Assembly (NCBI GenBank): GCA_005885035.1
Contig: VAXZ01000114.1
Span: 1-39,884, forward strand
Source: Actinomycetota bacterium
GTDB lineage: Bacteria > Actinomycetota > UBA4738 > HRBIN12
Reading direction: 5' to 3'
DNA: 39,884 bases
The notes below the pieces were generated by a model. It was not told where the DNA came from. It saw nothing but the letters and a program-made list of their open reading frames with translations, and made no database searches. Each line of letters begins with the position of its first letter. Position 1 is the stretch's first letter. The position numbers were made by a program, and so were the translations under genes. Below, piece after piece: positions 32,047 through 39,884 of the stretch.

Positions 32047-33277
32047 TCGCTCGGAACGCGACGCACGCGTTCTGGCCGCCGAACCCGAAGGAGTTCGAGA
32101 GCGCGAGTGTGACCTCCATCGTCCGCGCCTCGTTCGGGACGACGTCGAGGTCGCAGTCCGGGTCCGGGGTCGAATAGTGGATCGTGGGGGGGATCAAGCC
32201 GTCTGTGATGGCCAGCGCGCAGACCGCGCCTTCGACGGCGCCGGCAGCCCCGAGCATGTGGCCGGTCATCGACTTCGTCGATGACACGGCCACCCGGTGG
32301 GCGACGTCCTCGCCCAGAGCCGCCTTGATCGCCACCGTCTCGGCTGCGTCGTTCAGCGGGGTCGAGGTCCCGTGGGCGTTGATATAGGACACGTCCTCGG
32401 GTGCTGCGCCGGCGTCGCGGAGGGCCCAGCGCATCGCGAGCGTCGCGCCCCCTCCCTTGGGATCGGGTGCCGTGATGTGATACGCGTCGTCCGACGCCCC
32501 GTACCCCGCCACCTCGCAGTAGACGCGCGCCCCCCGAGCCGCCGCGTGCTCCTCGGACTCGAGGATCAACGTCGCCGCCCCCTCCGAGAGCACGAATCCG
32601 TTGCGTCCGGCGTCGAAGGGACGTGACGCTGTCTCCGGATCGGGGTTCTTGGTCAGCGCGGTCATCTGCGCGAACGCGGCGACCGTCAACGGAACGGTGG
32701 CCGCCTCGGAGCCGCCGACCACGCAGAGGTCGAGGTATCCATCGCGGATCAGACGCATCCCTTCACCGATCGCGTTGTTCGATGACGCGCACGCGGAGAG
32801 CGTGGCCATGTTGTGTCCGGTGAGCCCGTACCGCATCGCGATATGCCCGGCGGCGGCGTTCGCCATGAGCATCGGGACCATGAAGGGGGATACCCGCCCC
32901 GCTCCCTTCTCGAGCAGGACGGAATGCTGTGTGAGCAGGGTCTGGATCCCGCCGATCCCGGTCCCGTAGATGCAGCCGCCACGCTCGGAGACGATCTCCG
33001 GCGCGGCCGCGTCCGCCCACGCGAGCGAGGCCGATGCCAGCGCGAAGTGGACGTACCGGTCGGTGCGGCGGGCTTCCTTCGTGTCGAGGTATGCGGATGG
33101 ATCGAACCCGTCCACCTCGCCCGCCACCTTGACCGACAGGTCGTCGGTCGGGAACTGCGTGATCCGGCGGACGCCGTTTCGGCCCGAGGTCATGCCCTTC
33201 CAGAAGTCGTCCACGCCGGTTCCTACCGGCGTGACGGGCCCGATCCCCGTGACGACGACTCGCGTACGTTGGCTCAT
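32039..33277 (-). CDS. fabF: 3-oxoacyl-ACP synthase II
   Basis: The 412-aa condensing enzyme has VVVTGIGPVTPVG at the start, the active-site cysteine C163 in LSACASSNNAIG, histidines in YINAHGTSTP and KSMTGHMLGAAG, and the closing NSFGFGGQNACVAF. It elongates acyl-ACP with malonyl-ACP. It is the last gene of the fab cluster, 22 bases after acpP. Full length and all catalytic residues are present. Confidence 0.96.
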   Translation of the reverse strand: MSQRTRVVVTGIGPVTPVGTGVDDFWKGMTSGRNGVRRITQFPTDDLSVKVAGEVDGFDPSAYLDTKEARRTDRYVHFALASASLAWADAAAPEIVSERGGCIYGTGIGGIQTLLTQHSVLLEKGAGRVSPFMVPMLMANAAAGHIAMRYGLTGHNMATLSACASSNNAIGEGMRLIRDGYLDLCVVGGSEAATVPLTVAAFAQMTALTKNPDPETASRPFDAGRNGFVLSEGAATLILESEEHAAARGARVYCEVAGYGASDDAYHITAPDPKGGGATLAMRWALRDAGAAPEDVSYINAHGTSTPLNDAAETVAIKAALGEDVAHRVAVSSTKSMTGHMLGAAGAVEGAVCALAITDGLIPPTIHYSTPDPDCDLDVVPNEARTMEVTLALSNSFGFGGQNACVAFRAMG

Positions 33278-33299
33278 GGTTCGTTCGCGCCCTCCGCGC

Positions 33300-33551
33300 T
33301 CAGCTGACGCCGAGCTTGGTCGCGACGAGGTCGATCGCTTGGCCGACCGTCTTCACCGATTCCATCTCTTCCTCAGGGATCTCGATGCTCCACTCTTCTT
33401 CGAGTGCGAGCACGGCCTCCACGAGGTCGAGCGAATCGGCGTTCAGGTCTTCCTGGAACCGGGCGTCGGGGACGACTTGCACCTCGTCCACCGCGAGTTG
33501 CTCGGCGAGCACCTTCTTCACCCGGGTTTCGATCTCCGCACGATCGGTCAT
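33300..33551 (-). CDS. acpP: acyl carrier protein
   Basis: The 83-aa acidic protein has NADSLDLVE with S40 as the phosphopantetheine site. RBS AGGAGGA is 9 nt before ATG 33551, matching the need for high expression. It carries growing acyl chains for the Fab enzymes encoded around it. Confidence 0.97.
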   Translation of the reverse strand: MTDRAEIETRVKKVLAEQLAVDEVQVVPDARFQEDLNADSLDLVEAVLALEEEWSIEIPEEEMESVKTVGQAIDLVATKLGVS

Positions 33552-33608
33552 CGGTACCGTTCCTCCTGGTTCTCGGGCTGCGTCGGTCGTGGCCGGTCAG
33601 CCTATCCG

Positions 33609-34346
33609 TTAGGCGGTCAACCCGCCGTCGACGGGGATTACCGTGCCGTTCACGTACGAGGCCTCCTCGGACATCAGGAACCGCACCACGGCCGCCACCT
33701 CTTCGAAACGAGCGGCGCGGTGGAGCGGTGTCTGGTCGATGTAATAGGCGCGCATCTCGTCCGTGAGGTGCGACGTCATGTCGGTGTCGAGCAACCCCGG
33801 GCACAGCGCGTTGACGGTGACGCCTTTGGACGCCATCTCGCGTGCGAGGGACTTCGTGAGTCCGACGAGGCCCGACTTGGTGGCCGCGTAGACCGTCTGG
33901 CCGGCGTTGCCGTGGATCGCGACCGCGCTCGACATGTTGACGATCCGTCCCCACTTCTCGCGCAGCATCCCGCGGAGCGCCGCCTGCGAACACAGGAACG
34001 AGCCGCGGAGGTTCGTCGCCATCGTCTGCTCGTAGACATCCAACGGGTACTTGATCAACAAGCCGTCGCGCGACATCCCGGCGTTGTTCACCAGCCCGGT
34101 CACGTTCCCGACCTCGTCGGTCACGCGGCGGAAGGCTTCGTGGACGCTGGCTCCATCGGTCACGTCGAGGGCGACCGCCAGGCCCTGCGTCCCAGCAGCC
34201 GAGAGCGCCTCCATCGTTTCCTTCGCGTCTTTCTCGCTCGATCGGTACCCGATCGCGACGGTCCAACCCGCCTCCGCGAGCGCGATCGCGCACGCGCGGC
34301 CTATCCCACGCGAACCGCCGGTGACGACCGCGATCCTCGCCGTCAC
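33609..34346 (-). CDS. fabG: 3-oxoacyl-ACP reductase
   Basis: GTG 34346 overlaps the fabH stop in GTGA and gives 245 aa, the usual length. It is a short-chain dehydrogenase with VTGGSRGIG for NADPH, LVNNAGMSRDGLL, S140 and Y153-AAT-K157 as the catalytic set, and CPGLLDTDMT. It reduces 3-oxoacyl-ACP. The longer upstream frame is a shadow of fabH and is not used. acpP follows after 57 bases. Confidence 0.95.
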   Translation of the reverse strand: MTARIAVVTGGSRGIGRACAIALAEAGWTVAIGYRSSEKDAKETMEALSAAGTQGLAVALDVTDGASVHEAFRRVTDEVGNVTGLVNNAGMSRDGLLIKYPLDVYEQTMATNLRGSFLCSQAALRGMLREKWGRIVNMSSAVAIHGNAGQTVYAATKSGLVGLTKSLAREMASKGVTVNALCPGLLDTDMTSHLTDEMRAYYIDQTPLHRAARFEEVAAVVRFLMSEEASYVNGTVIPVDGGLTA

Positions 34347-35344
34347 GCCGCGACCCCGGGCATGGTCCAGCGCATCGCCGTCGCGCCCCAGGTTAGTCCC
34401 GCGCCGAACGAGGTGAAGAGCACGAGGTCGCCTTCCTTCATGCGACCGGCGCGGTAGGCTCGGTCGAGCGCGATCGGGATGGACGCGGCGCTCGTATTGC
34501 CGACCTCGGCAACGTCCACGACCGCGCGCTCGAGCGGGATCCCCAGTCGTTCGGCCACGGCAACCATGATGCGTGCGTTCGCCTGATGCGGGATCAGCAG
34601 GTCGACGTCCTCCGGGGTGTGTCCGTTCTTCTCGAGGACCTCCCGACATGCCGCCGCCATCTCGGTCACCGCGCGCTTGAACACCTCACGGCCGTTCGGC
34701 ATCCAGATGTCGTGACGTGACGCGGCAACGGTCTGGGCGGATGCCGGTTCGCGCGAGCCTCCGGCCGGCACCAGCAGGATCTCGGCGGCGGTACCGTCCG
34801 CGCCCAGCACGGTCCCTTCGATCCCCGGCCGATCGTTCGCCTGGATCACCGTCGCGCCGGCGCCGTCGCCGAACAGCACGCACGTCTGCCGATCGGTGAA
34901 GTCGAGGATCCTGCTGAACACCTCGGCGCCGATCAGCAGGATCGTGTCGGCCATCCCGGCTTCGACGAAAGCCGTTGCGGCGGCCAGGCCGTAGGAGAAG
35001 CCCGCGCACGCGGCGTTCACGTCGAACGCCGGGCACGAGAGCTCGAGCTTCTCCTGGACCCAGACCGCGGTCGCCGGGAACGGCGTGTCCCCGGTCACGC
35101 TCGCGCACACGATCATGTCGAGCTGCTCCGCCGGGACCCCGGCCGTTCGCAGCGCGATCCGTGCTGCGTCGACGGCGAGGTCCGAGGTCACGACGCCGTC
35201 GTCGGCGAAATGGCGCGCTTCGATGCCGGTGCGGCTGCGGATCCACTCGTCGGTCGTGTCGATCTTTGCCTCGAACCACGTGTTGGGGACGAGGCGGGGA
35301 GGGAGCGACGAGCCAACGCCGGTGATGGTGGCGTGTCTGCTCAC
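34343..35344 (-). CDS. fabH: 3-oxoacyl-ACP synthase III
   Basis: GTG 35344 (MSRHATITGVGSSLP) is used; a GTG two codons earlier would leave only 2 bases after TATCCT. The 333-aa protein has C113 in NAACAGFSYG, the histidine in IPHQANARI and the asparagine in VGNTSAAS, the FabH triad, and GDGAGATVI. It starts fatty-acid synthesis by joining acyl-CoA to malonyl-ACP. It lies 43 bases after fabD and could also start from its own TATCCT. Confidence 0.95.
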   Translation of the reverse strand: MSRHATITGVGSSLPPRLVPNTWFEAKIDTTDEWIRSRTGIEARHFADDGVVTSDLAVDAARIALRTAGVPAEQLDMIVCASVTGDTPFPATAVWVQEKLELSCPAFDVNAACAGFSYGLAAATAFVEAGMADTILLIGAEVFSRILDFTDRQTCVLFGDGAGATVIQANDRPGIEGTVLGADGTAAEILLVPAGGSREPASAQTVAASRHDIWMPNGREVFKRAVTEMAAACREVLEKNGHTPEDVDLLIPHQANARIMVAVAERLGIPLERAVVDVAEVGNTSAASIPIALDRAYRAGRMKEGDLVLFTSFGAGLTWGATAMRWTMPGVAA

Positions 35345-35352
35345 GGCCACCG

Positions 35353-35358
35353 AGGATA
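35353..35358 (-). promoter_or_regulatory. possible internal -10 (TATCCT) for fabH
   Basis: TATCCT ends 8 nt before GTG 35344, in the fabD-fabH gap. It would allow separate expression of fabH onward. Confidence 0.35.
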
Positions 35359-35387
35359 TCGGAAGGCCTGCACGGTGGCTCCCGCGA

Positions 35388-36305
35388 TCAGGTGGCCGCG
35401 ATGGCCCTCCGGGCGGCTTCGGGCGAGCCGGCCGCGGCTGCTCGCACCGACCCGTCGATGCGTTTCATCAGCTTGGTGAGGACCTCGCCGGGTCCCACCT
35501 CGATGAACGTCGTCGCTCCGGCCCCCGCGAGCGAACGGATGCCGGTGTCCCATCGGACCGGCGACACCAGCTGAAGCGAGACGAGCTCTCGTAAGCGTCC
35601 AGCGTCGGTGACGAGCTCGCCGGTGACGTTCTCGGCGATCGACATCCGCGGAGCGCGGATCTCGATCGCGTCGAGCGCCTCGCTCAGGGCCGGCAGGGCC
35701 GGCCGCATCAGTTCGCTATGGAACGCTCCGGCGACCCCCAGCCGGACGGCTCGGACCTTCCGTTCGGCCGCGAGCGCCTCGAGCCGTTCGATCGCCGGGA
35801 TCGAGCCGCTCGCCACGACCTGCACGGGGGAGTTCTCGTTCGCGACCACGAGGACGCCGTCCCGGCGGACCTGGTCGCAGAGCTGCTCGGCATCGGCGGA
35901 GCCGATGCCGAGCAGCGCCGTCATCCCACCGGGTTGCTCTTCGCCCGCTCGCTGCATCGCAAGGCCGCGGATAACCACGAGCTCCAGCGCGTCGCGGAGC
36001 GACATCGAGCCAGCCGCGACCAGGGCGGCGAACTCCCCGAGCGAATGTCCCGCGACCCCGTCGGGATCGTCCGCCCCTTCGCGCCGCATCACCTCGAACG
36101 CTGCGACGTCACACGCCAGCAACGCCGGCTGGAGGAACTCCGTCGTCGCGAGGGCGGCTTCGTCGTGACACCCGAGAACGACGTCCCGCCCCATCGCCTC
36201 CGATGCTTCATCGAGCACCGCCCGTCCGGCCGGGTCGGACGCCCACGGGTCAGCCATCCCGAGGAACTGCGACCCCTGCCCCGGAAACAAGACGGCGTAC
36301 GACAC
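35388..36305 (-). CDS. fabD: malonyl-CoA:ACP transacylase
   Basis: GTG 36305 gives 305 aa beginning MSYAVLFPGQGSQ, the exact family start; the frame upstream is not coding. It has S88 in GHSLGEF as nucleophile, the arginine-region segment VVIRGLAMQRA, GAFHSELM with the catalytic histidine, and VSPVRWDTGI and EVGPGEVLTKL at the end. It loads malonyl groups on AcpP and is the first gene of the fab cluster. TACGCT lies 7 nt before the GTG. Confidence 0.95.
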   Translation of the reverse strand: MSYAVLFPGQGSQFLGMADPWASDPAGRAVLDEASEAMGRDVVLGCHDEAALATTEFLQPALLACDVAAFEVMRREGADDPDGVAGHSLGEFAALVAAGSMSLRDALELVVIRGLAMQRAGEEQPGGMTALLGIGSADAEQLCDQVRRDGVLVVANENSPVQVVASGSIPAIERLEALAAERKVRAVRLGVAGAFHSELMRPALPALSEALDAIEIRAPRMSIAENVTGELVTDAGRLRELVSLQLVSPVRWDTGIRSLAGAGATTFIEVGPGEVLTKLMKRIDGSVRAAAAGSPEAARRAIAAT

Positions 36306-36312
36306 AGCGAGC

Positions 36313-36318
36313 AGCGTA
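36313..36318 (-). promoter_or_regulatory. leaderless -10 (TACGCT) for the fab operon
   Basis: TACGCT ends 7 nt before GTG 36305, with no ribosome site. It borders the first copy of the 28-bp repeat at 36321. Confidence 0.55.
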
Positions 36319-36320
36319 AC

Positions 36321-36348
36321 GGGAGGGCCGCGGGTCGCGCGCCTTACG
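36321..36348. repeat. 28-bp direct repeat, copy 1
   Basis: Starts GGGAGGGCCGCGGGTCGCG. It matches 36358-36385 at 25 of 28 positions, in the gap between the divergent fab and mre operons. The following CGGTGCCGAT also recurs near 36419. Confidence 0.85.
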
Positions 36349-36357
36349 GTGCCGATA

Positions 36358-36385
36358 GGGAGGGCTGCGGGTTGCGCGCCTGACG
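36358..36385. repeat. 28-bp direct repeat, copy 2
   Basis: Starts GGGAGGGCTGCGGGTTGCG. It differs from copy 1 at three positions. The centre-to-centre distance is 37 bp, not a whole number of helical turns. The rest of the 220-bp gap (to 36525) shows a possible TTGCCA-18-TTGAAT promoter for mreB at 36498-36527. Confidence 0.85.
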
Positions 36386-36525
36386 ACGCGCCGCGAGCGG
36401 GGTTGCGTCGACGCGCGAGCGGTGCCGATCGCGGCGACGGCGCCAGCGCGACCCGCAGCCCGACCTGTGGCACCCCGATGGTTTCCCCTCCCCCCGGTTG
36501 CCAGGCTCTGTCCATGTCCTGTTGA

Positions 36526-37632
36526 ATGAGCCCCGCGCAAAAACCCATGGCCGAAAGGGTTCAGCATTCGTCTTCTCCCACGTCCCGTTCCCAGGGGACG
36601 GAGGGGGTTCTCGGGTTCCTTGGTCGCGATATGGCGGTCGACCTCGGGACCGCGAACACGCTCGTCTACGTTCGCGGTCGCGGGGTGGTTCTGAACGAGC
36701 CGTCCGTCGTGGCCATCAACACGCTCACCGGCGCCATCCTGGCCGTAGGCGCCGAAGCCAAGCGGATGATCGGGCGCACCCCGAGCCATATCCAGGCCGT
36801 CCGTCCGCTGAAGGACGGCGTGATCGCCGACTTCGACGTCACGGAGAAGATGCTGCGCTACTTCATCCAGCGCGTGCACAAGCGTCGGTTGCTGGCGAAA
36901 CCGCGTGTGGTCGTCTGCGTCCCGTCGGGGATCACCGGCGTCGAGCAACGAGCGGTCGAGGAAGCGACGATCGCCGCGGGAAGCCGGCGTGCCTACATCA
37001 TCGAGGAGCCGATGGCGGCGGCGATCGGCGCCGGGCTCCCGATCCACGAGCCGACCGGGAACATGGTCGTCGACATCGGCGGTGGGACGACCGAGGTCGC
37101 GGTCATCTCGCTTGGCGGCATCGTCACGTCGACGAGCATCCGGATCGGGGGAGACGAGCTGGACGAAGCGATCATCCAGCACGTCAAGAAGGAATACTCG
37201 CTCTTGCTTGGCGAACGTACGTCCGAAGCGATCAAGCTCGCGATCGCGTCGGTCTTCCCCACACCGGACGAGTTGGTCGCCGAGATCAAGGGACGCGACC
37301 TCGTGTCGGGTCTGCCGAAGACCATCACGATCAGCGCGGAGGAGGTCCGCCGAGCGATCGAGGAACCCGTGAACGCCATCATCGACGCGATCAAGACGAC
37401 CCTCGACCGGACGCCACCGGAGCTCGCGGCGGACATCATGGATCGCGGGATCGTCCTCACGGGCGGTGGGGCGCTCCTCCGCGGTCTGGACAAGCGGCTC
37501 CGCCATGAGACCGGGATGCCGGTTCGGATCTCCGACACGCCGCTGCAGGCCGTGGTGCTCGGCTCGGGGAAGTGCCTCGAAGAGTTCGAGGTCCTCCAGC
37601 GCGTCCTGGTGAGCCCGAGCAGCCGGCGGTAG
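36526..37632 (+). CDS. mreB: rod-shape actin homologue MreB
   Basis: ATG 36526 gives 368 aa; ATG 36547 is equally possible, and typical MreB homology begins around FLGRDMAVDLGTANTLVYVRG, so about 28 N-terminal residues (Ser/Pro/Gln-rich) are extra. Nucleotide-binding landmarks are DLGTANT, PSGITGVEQRAVEEA, MVVDIGGGTTEVAVISLGG and GIVLTGGGALLRGLDKRL. It forms membrane-bound filaments that guide the elongation machinery. First gene of mreB-mreC-mreD-mrdA, divergent from the fab operon. Confidence 0.95.
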   Translation: MSPAQKPMAERVQHSSSPTSRSQGTEGVLGFLGRDMAVDLGTANTLVYVRGRGVVLNEPSVVAINTLTGAILAVGAEAKRMIGRTPSHIQAVRPLKDGVIADFDVTEKMLRYFIQRVHKRRLLAKPRVVVCVPSGITGVEQRAVEEATIAAGSRRAYIIEEPMAAAIGAGLPIHEPTGNMVVDIGGGTTEVAVISLGGIVTSTSIRIGGDELDEAIIQHVKKEYSLLLGERTSEAIKLAIASVFPTPDELVAEIKGRDLVSGLPKTITISAEEVRRAIEEPVNAIIDAIKTTLDRTPPELAADIMDRGIVLTGGGALLRGLDKRLRHETGMPVRISDTPLQAVVLGSGKCLEEFEVLQRVLVSPSSRR

Positions 37633-37638
37633 ACCGGC

Positions 37639-38523
37639 GTGGTCACGCGCTCACGTCCCCGCAGCACGCGGCTGCTCGTCATCGCGCTGGTTTCTGTGTC
37701 GCTCGCGATCATCACGCTCGACTATCGGGAAGGAGACGCGGGCCCGCTGGCCGAGGCGGGTCGCTGGACCCAAACCGCGATGGCTCCTCTGCAGCAGGGT
37801 GTCTCAACGGTCACGCGCCCCGTCGGGGACTTCTTCTCCGGGCTCGCGCACCTGCCTTCGCTCGAGCGTGACAACGTCGATCTGCGTGCGAAGGTCGCGG
37901 ACCTCCAGACGCAGATCGCCGGCGCAGGGGACATCCAGGACCGGCTCCGAACGCTCGAGGACCTGCTCGGGCTGAAGCGGACCCTCGACCCGGCCGGCGT
38001 CCCCGCCGTGGTGATCGGCAACGGGGTCTCGAACTTCGAGTGGATGATCACCATCAGTGCGGGATCGGACGACGGCGTGGCGGTCGGCCAACCGGTCGTC
38101 GCCGGGTCGGCGACGTCACCACGTCTGGTGGGCCGAGTCGTCTCTGTCACGCCGGTCTCCTCCGACGTGCAGCTCCTGATCGATCAGAACTTCGCGGTCG
38201 CGGGACGCCTCAGCACGACCCGGGCGACGGGACTCGTCCGGGGCCGGGGTGAGCAGGACCCCACGATGGATGGCATCCCTCAGGACACCCAGATCGCTCT
38301 CAACGGCGTTCAGCCCGTCCAGGTCTTCACCGTGAGCTACGAGATCAACGGTCAGCATGGCCGGTACCCTCCGGGCATCTTGATCGGCGAGGTCTCGAGC
38401 GTGATCCAGAGCTCCAACGCGCTCGAGACCGCCGTCACCCTTCGACCCGCGGTGGACTTCTCAGCGCTCGAGTACGTCCTCGTCTACAAGACCGATCAGG
38501 GCCAGGGAGGCTCGACGGGGTGA
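37639..38523 (+). CDS. mreC: rod-shape protein MreC
   Basis: GTG 37639 lies 6 bases after the mreB stop and gives 294 aa. A short basic tip is followed by one membrane helix (LLVIALVSVSLAIITL), a coiled-coil stretch (about 75-112, LERDNVDLRAKVADLQTQI) and the beta-barrel outer domain with VIGNGVSNFEWMITISAGSDDGV and PRLVGRVVSVTPVSSDVQLLID. It links MreB to the periplasmic-side PBP2 in the elongasome. Its stop overlaps the mreD start in GTGA. Confidence 0.94.
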   Translation: MVTRSRPRSTRLLVIALVSVSLAIITLDYREGDAGPLAEAGRWTQTAMAPLQQGVSTVTRPVGDFFSGLAHLPSLERDNVDLRAKVADLQTQIAGAGDIQDRLRTLEDLLGLKRTLDPAGVPAVVIGNGVSNFEWMITISAGSDDGVAVGQPVVAGSATSPRLVGRVVSVTPVSSDVQLLIDQNFAVAGRLSTTRATGLVRGRGEQDPTMDGIPQDTQIALNGVQPVQVFTVSYEINGQHGRYPPGILIGEVSSVIQSSNALETAVTLRPAVDFSALEYVLVYKTDQGQGGSTG

Positions 38524-39029
38524 TCCGCAGGATCCTCGCGATCGCCGCGGTCATGGTGACGGCCCTGCTCGTGCAGTCGACCGTCTTCGGACAGCTCCGC
38601 CTGCTGGGCGTTCGTCCGGAGCTGCTCTACCTCTTGACGATCGCGATCGCGTTGCTCGAAGGACCGAACGAAGGCGCGACCGTCGGGTTCGCGAGCGGCT
38701 TGGCGCAAGACTTCCTGATGAATCAACCGAAAGGGCTGACCGCGCTCACGCTCACGCTCCTCGGCTACTCGGTCGGGATGTTCCGTCAGTTCATCGTGTC
38801 GCCCTCGCCGCTGGTGCCAACGATCGTCGTGGCGGTCGGAACGGCCGCCGGCGTGGCGTTCTACGAGGTCGTATCGGTCCTGCTCGGGAACTTCCATGAG
38901 CAAGTGACCTACGGCGTCCGGGTTGCCCTGCTGACGGCGCTGTACAACGCCGTCCTCACACCCATCCTCTACCCGGTCCTGCGACGCATCACCGAGGGGT
39001 CCCGACCTCGAAGGGTGGTGCGGTTCTAG
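38520..39029 (+). CDS. mreD: rod-shape membrane protein MreD
   Basis: GTG 38520 overlaps the mreC stop and gives 169 aa. Five or so membrane helices are visible (ILAIAAVMVTALLVQSTVF, PELLYLLTIAIALLEG, GLTALTLTLLGYSVGMF, VPTIVVAVGTAAGVAFYEVV, VALLTALYNAVLTPILYPVL). EGPNEGATVGFASGLAQDFLM is the conserved MreD turn. Membrane partner of MreC and MreB. The mrdA start follows its TAG immediately. Confidence 0.92.
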   Translation: MIRRILAIAAVMVTALLVQSTVFGQLRLLGVRPELLYLLTIAIALLEGPNEGATVGFASGLAQDFLMNQPKGLTALTLTLLGYSVGMFRQFIVSPSPLVPTIVVAVGTAAGVAFYEVVSVLLGNFHEQVTYGVRVALLTALYNAVLTPILYPVLRRITEGSRPRRVVRF

Positions 39030-39884
39030 ATGGACAAGATGTCGTCGAGGATCAAAGTGCTTGCCCTGCTGGTGGCTCTGATGTTCGTCGCGCTCTCCAC
39101 CCGTCTCTGGTTCCTCCAGGTCCTGGCCACGACCCAGTTCCAGCGGGACGCCCGAGCCAACAGCGTCCGGTTCGTCTACACGGAACCCTTGCGTGGCCTG
39201 ATGTACGACGATCGGGGACGCCCGCTGGTCGAGAACCAGGAGAGCCTCGAGGTCCGCGTGAACCGTGACGCCATGGGGGATCAGGCCGAGGCCGTCGTCT
39301 ACCGGTTGGCGCGCCTCCTGAACGTCCCGGTCCGGGTACTCGTGGCTCGGCTGCACGACAAGCGGTACTACTCGTTCCAGCCGATCCCGGTCGCGGAGTT
39401 CGTGCAACCGCGCGTTCGTGACTACATCGCCGAGTACCAGGAACTGTTCCCTGGCGTCGACGTGGTCCCAACATCGGTGCGCGCGTATCCGCAAGGACGC
39501 ACCGCAGCGCACATCTTGGGATACCTCGGCCCCATCTTCGCCAACGAGTACGACAAACTGAAGAACAAGGGGTACCAACAGTCCGACGTGATCGGGCGTT
39601 CGGGTCTCGAGCAGGTGTACGAGCGGTACCTCCGTGGCACCCAAGGGATCCAGAAGTTCATCGTGAACTCGAACGGAGAGACGATCCGCGCCCTCGGGGT
39701 GAAGGACCCGACTGCCGGCGACGACCTCCATCTCACGATCGATCTCCGGATCCAGCGAGCGGCCGAACGACAGCTTCGGGAGGGACTCGTCCGGGCACGG
39801 GCTGGGACGGATTCGAACCACCGGTCGCTGCAGGCGAACGCTGGGGCGGTGATCGTGATGGACGCGCAGACCGGGGCGATCAAG
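39030..39884 (+). CDS. mrdA: penicillin-binding protein 2, N-terminal part (cut by window end)
   Basis: ATG 39030 directly abuts the mreD stop; 285 codons run off the right edge in frame. The protein has a membrane anchor (VLALLVALMFVALSTRLWFLQVL), then the pedestal motif EPLRGLMYDDRGRPLVENQ typical of class B PBPs, the HILGYLGPI and VIGRSGLEQVYERYLRGTQG segments, LHLTIDLRIQRAAERQL and the start of the transpeptidase domain (GAVIVMDAQTGAIK). The SxxK catalytic motif is beyond the window. It is the D,D-transpeptidase of the elongasome; rodA probably follows (inference). Confidence 0.93.
   Translation, partial: MDKMSSRIKVLALLVALMFVALSTRLWFLQVLATTQFQRDARANSVRFVYTEPLRGLMYDDRGRPLVENQESLEVRVNRDAMGDQAEAVVYRLARLLNVPVRVLVARLHDKRYYSFQPIPVAEFVQPRVRDYIAEYQELFPGVDVVPTSVRAYPQGRTAAHILGYLGPIFANEYDKLKNKGYQQSDVIGRSGLEQVYERYLRGTQGIQKFIVNSNGETIRALGVKDPTAGDDLHLTIDLRIQRAAERQLREGLVRARAGTDSNHRSLQANAGAVIVMDAQTGAIK

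Overview
The window is about 40 kb of GC-rich, gene-dense bacterial chromosome. It looks like Actinomycetota, probably an uncultured, deep-branching member. The reasons are the gene order tig-clpP-clpX then valS-folC-ndk and mreBCD-mrdA, a ClpP whose active-site context is of the actinobacterial ClpP2 kind, heavy use of GTG and TTG starts, 4-base GTGA/ATGA gene overlaps, and many genes whose only upstream signal is a TANNNT hexamer 6-7 nt before the start codon (leaderless transcription). The lineage is an inference; no marker phylogeny was possible.

Layout. 1-5.0 kb: tRNA-His (cut by the left edge), then an operon behind a perfect 16-bp palindrome holding two tandem class III (glutamate-semialdehyde aminomutase-like) aminotransferases around an alpha/beta hydrolase. 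The first aminotransferase has an in-frame deletion removing its PLP lysine. An AI-2E-type membrane protein gene that follows is frame-disrupted at another internal deletion. 5-8.6 kb: a gamma-glutamylcyclotransferase-like gene divergent from purE, a four-CxxC zinc-ribbon protein, and a secreted seven-repeat FG-GAP/Ig-like protein whose gene contains a perfect 24-bp-stem palindrome. 8.6-12 kb: a gene-poor regulatory patch with a STAS protein lacking the usual phospho-serine, a Crp/Fnr regulator, a C-terminal half of a second STAS gene, a 36-aa Pro/Glu-rich small ORF with a very good ribosome site, several hairpins and repeats, and tRNA-Arg and tRNA-Gly.

12-18.6 kb: short, mostly independent metabolic and transport genes (PhzF-like isomerase, a membrane-anchored unknown, tRNA-Pro, AzlCD exporter, an HEWMH metallopeptidase, a fold-type-I aminotransferase translationally coupled to a TetR regulator, an ornithine-cyclodeaminase-like dehydrogenase, an inositol-monophosphatase-family phosphatase). 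18.6-30.4 kb: protein quality control (tig, clpP, clpX), an HdeD-like membrane protein, a large zinc-ribbon/adenylate cyclase/AAA/helical-repeat signalling protein on the opposite strand, then valS-folC-ndk and a serine-hydrolase. 32-36.3 kb: type II fatty-acid synthesis cluster on the minus strand (fabD-fabH-fabG-acpP-fabF). 36.5 kb to the right edge: elongasome operon mreB-mreC-mreD-mrdA, with mrdA cut by the window end.

First genes of transcription units tend to have the leaderless promoter pattern. Genes inside operons tend to use stop/start overlaps or Shine-Dalgarno sites. I saw no CRISPR array, transposase, integrase or phage genes. The most distinctive material is the two deletion-scarred genes at 1.0 and 4.1 kb, the intragenic 51-bp palindrome, the STAS/Crp patch with its unannotated small ORFs, and the consistent leaderless promoter geometry.
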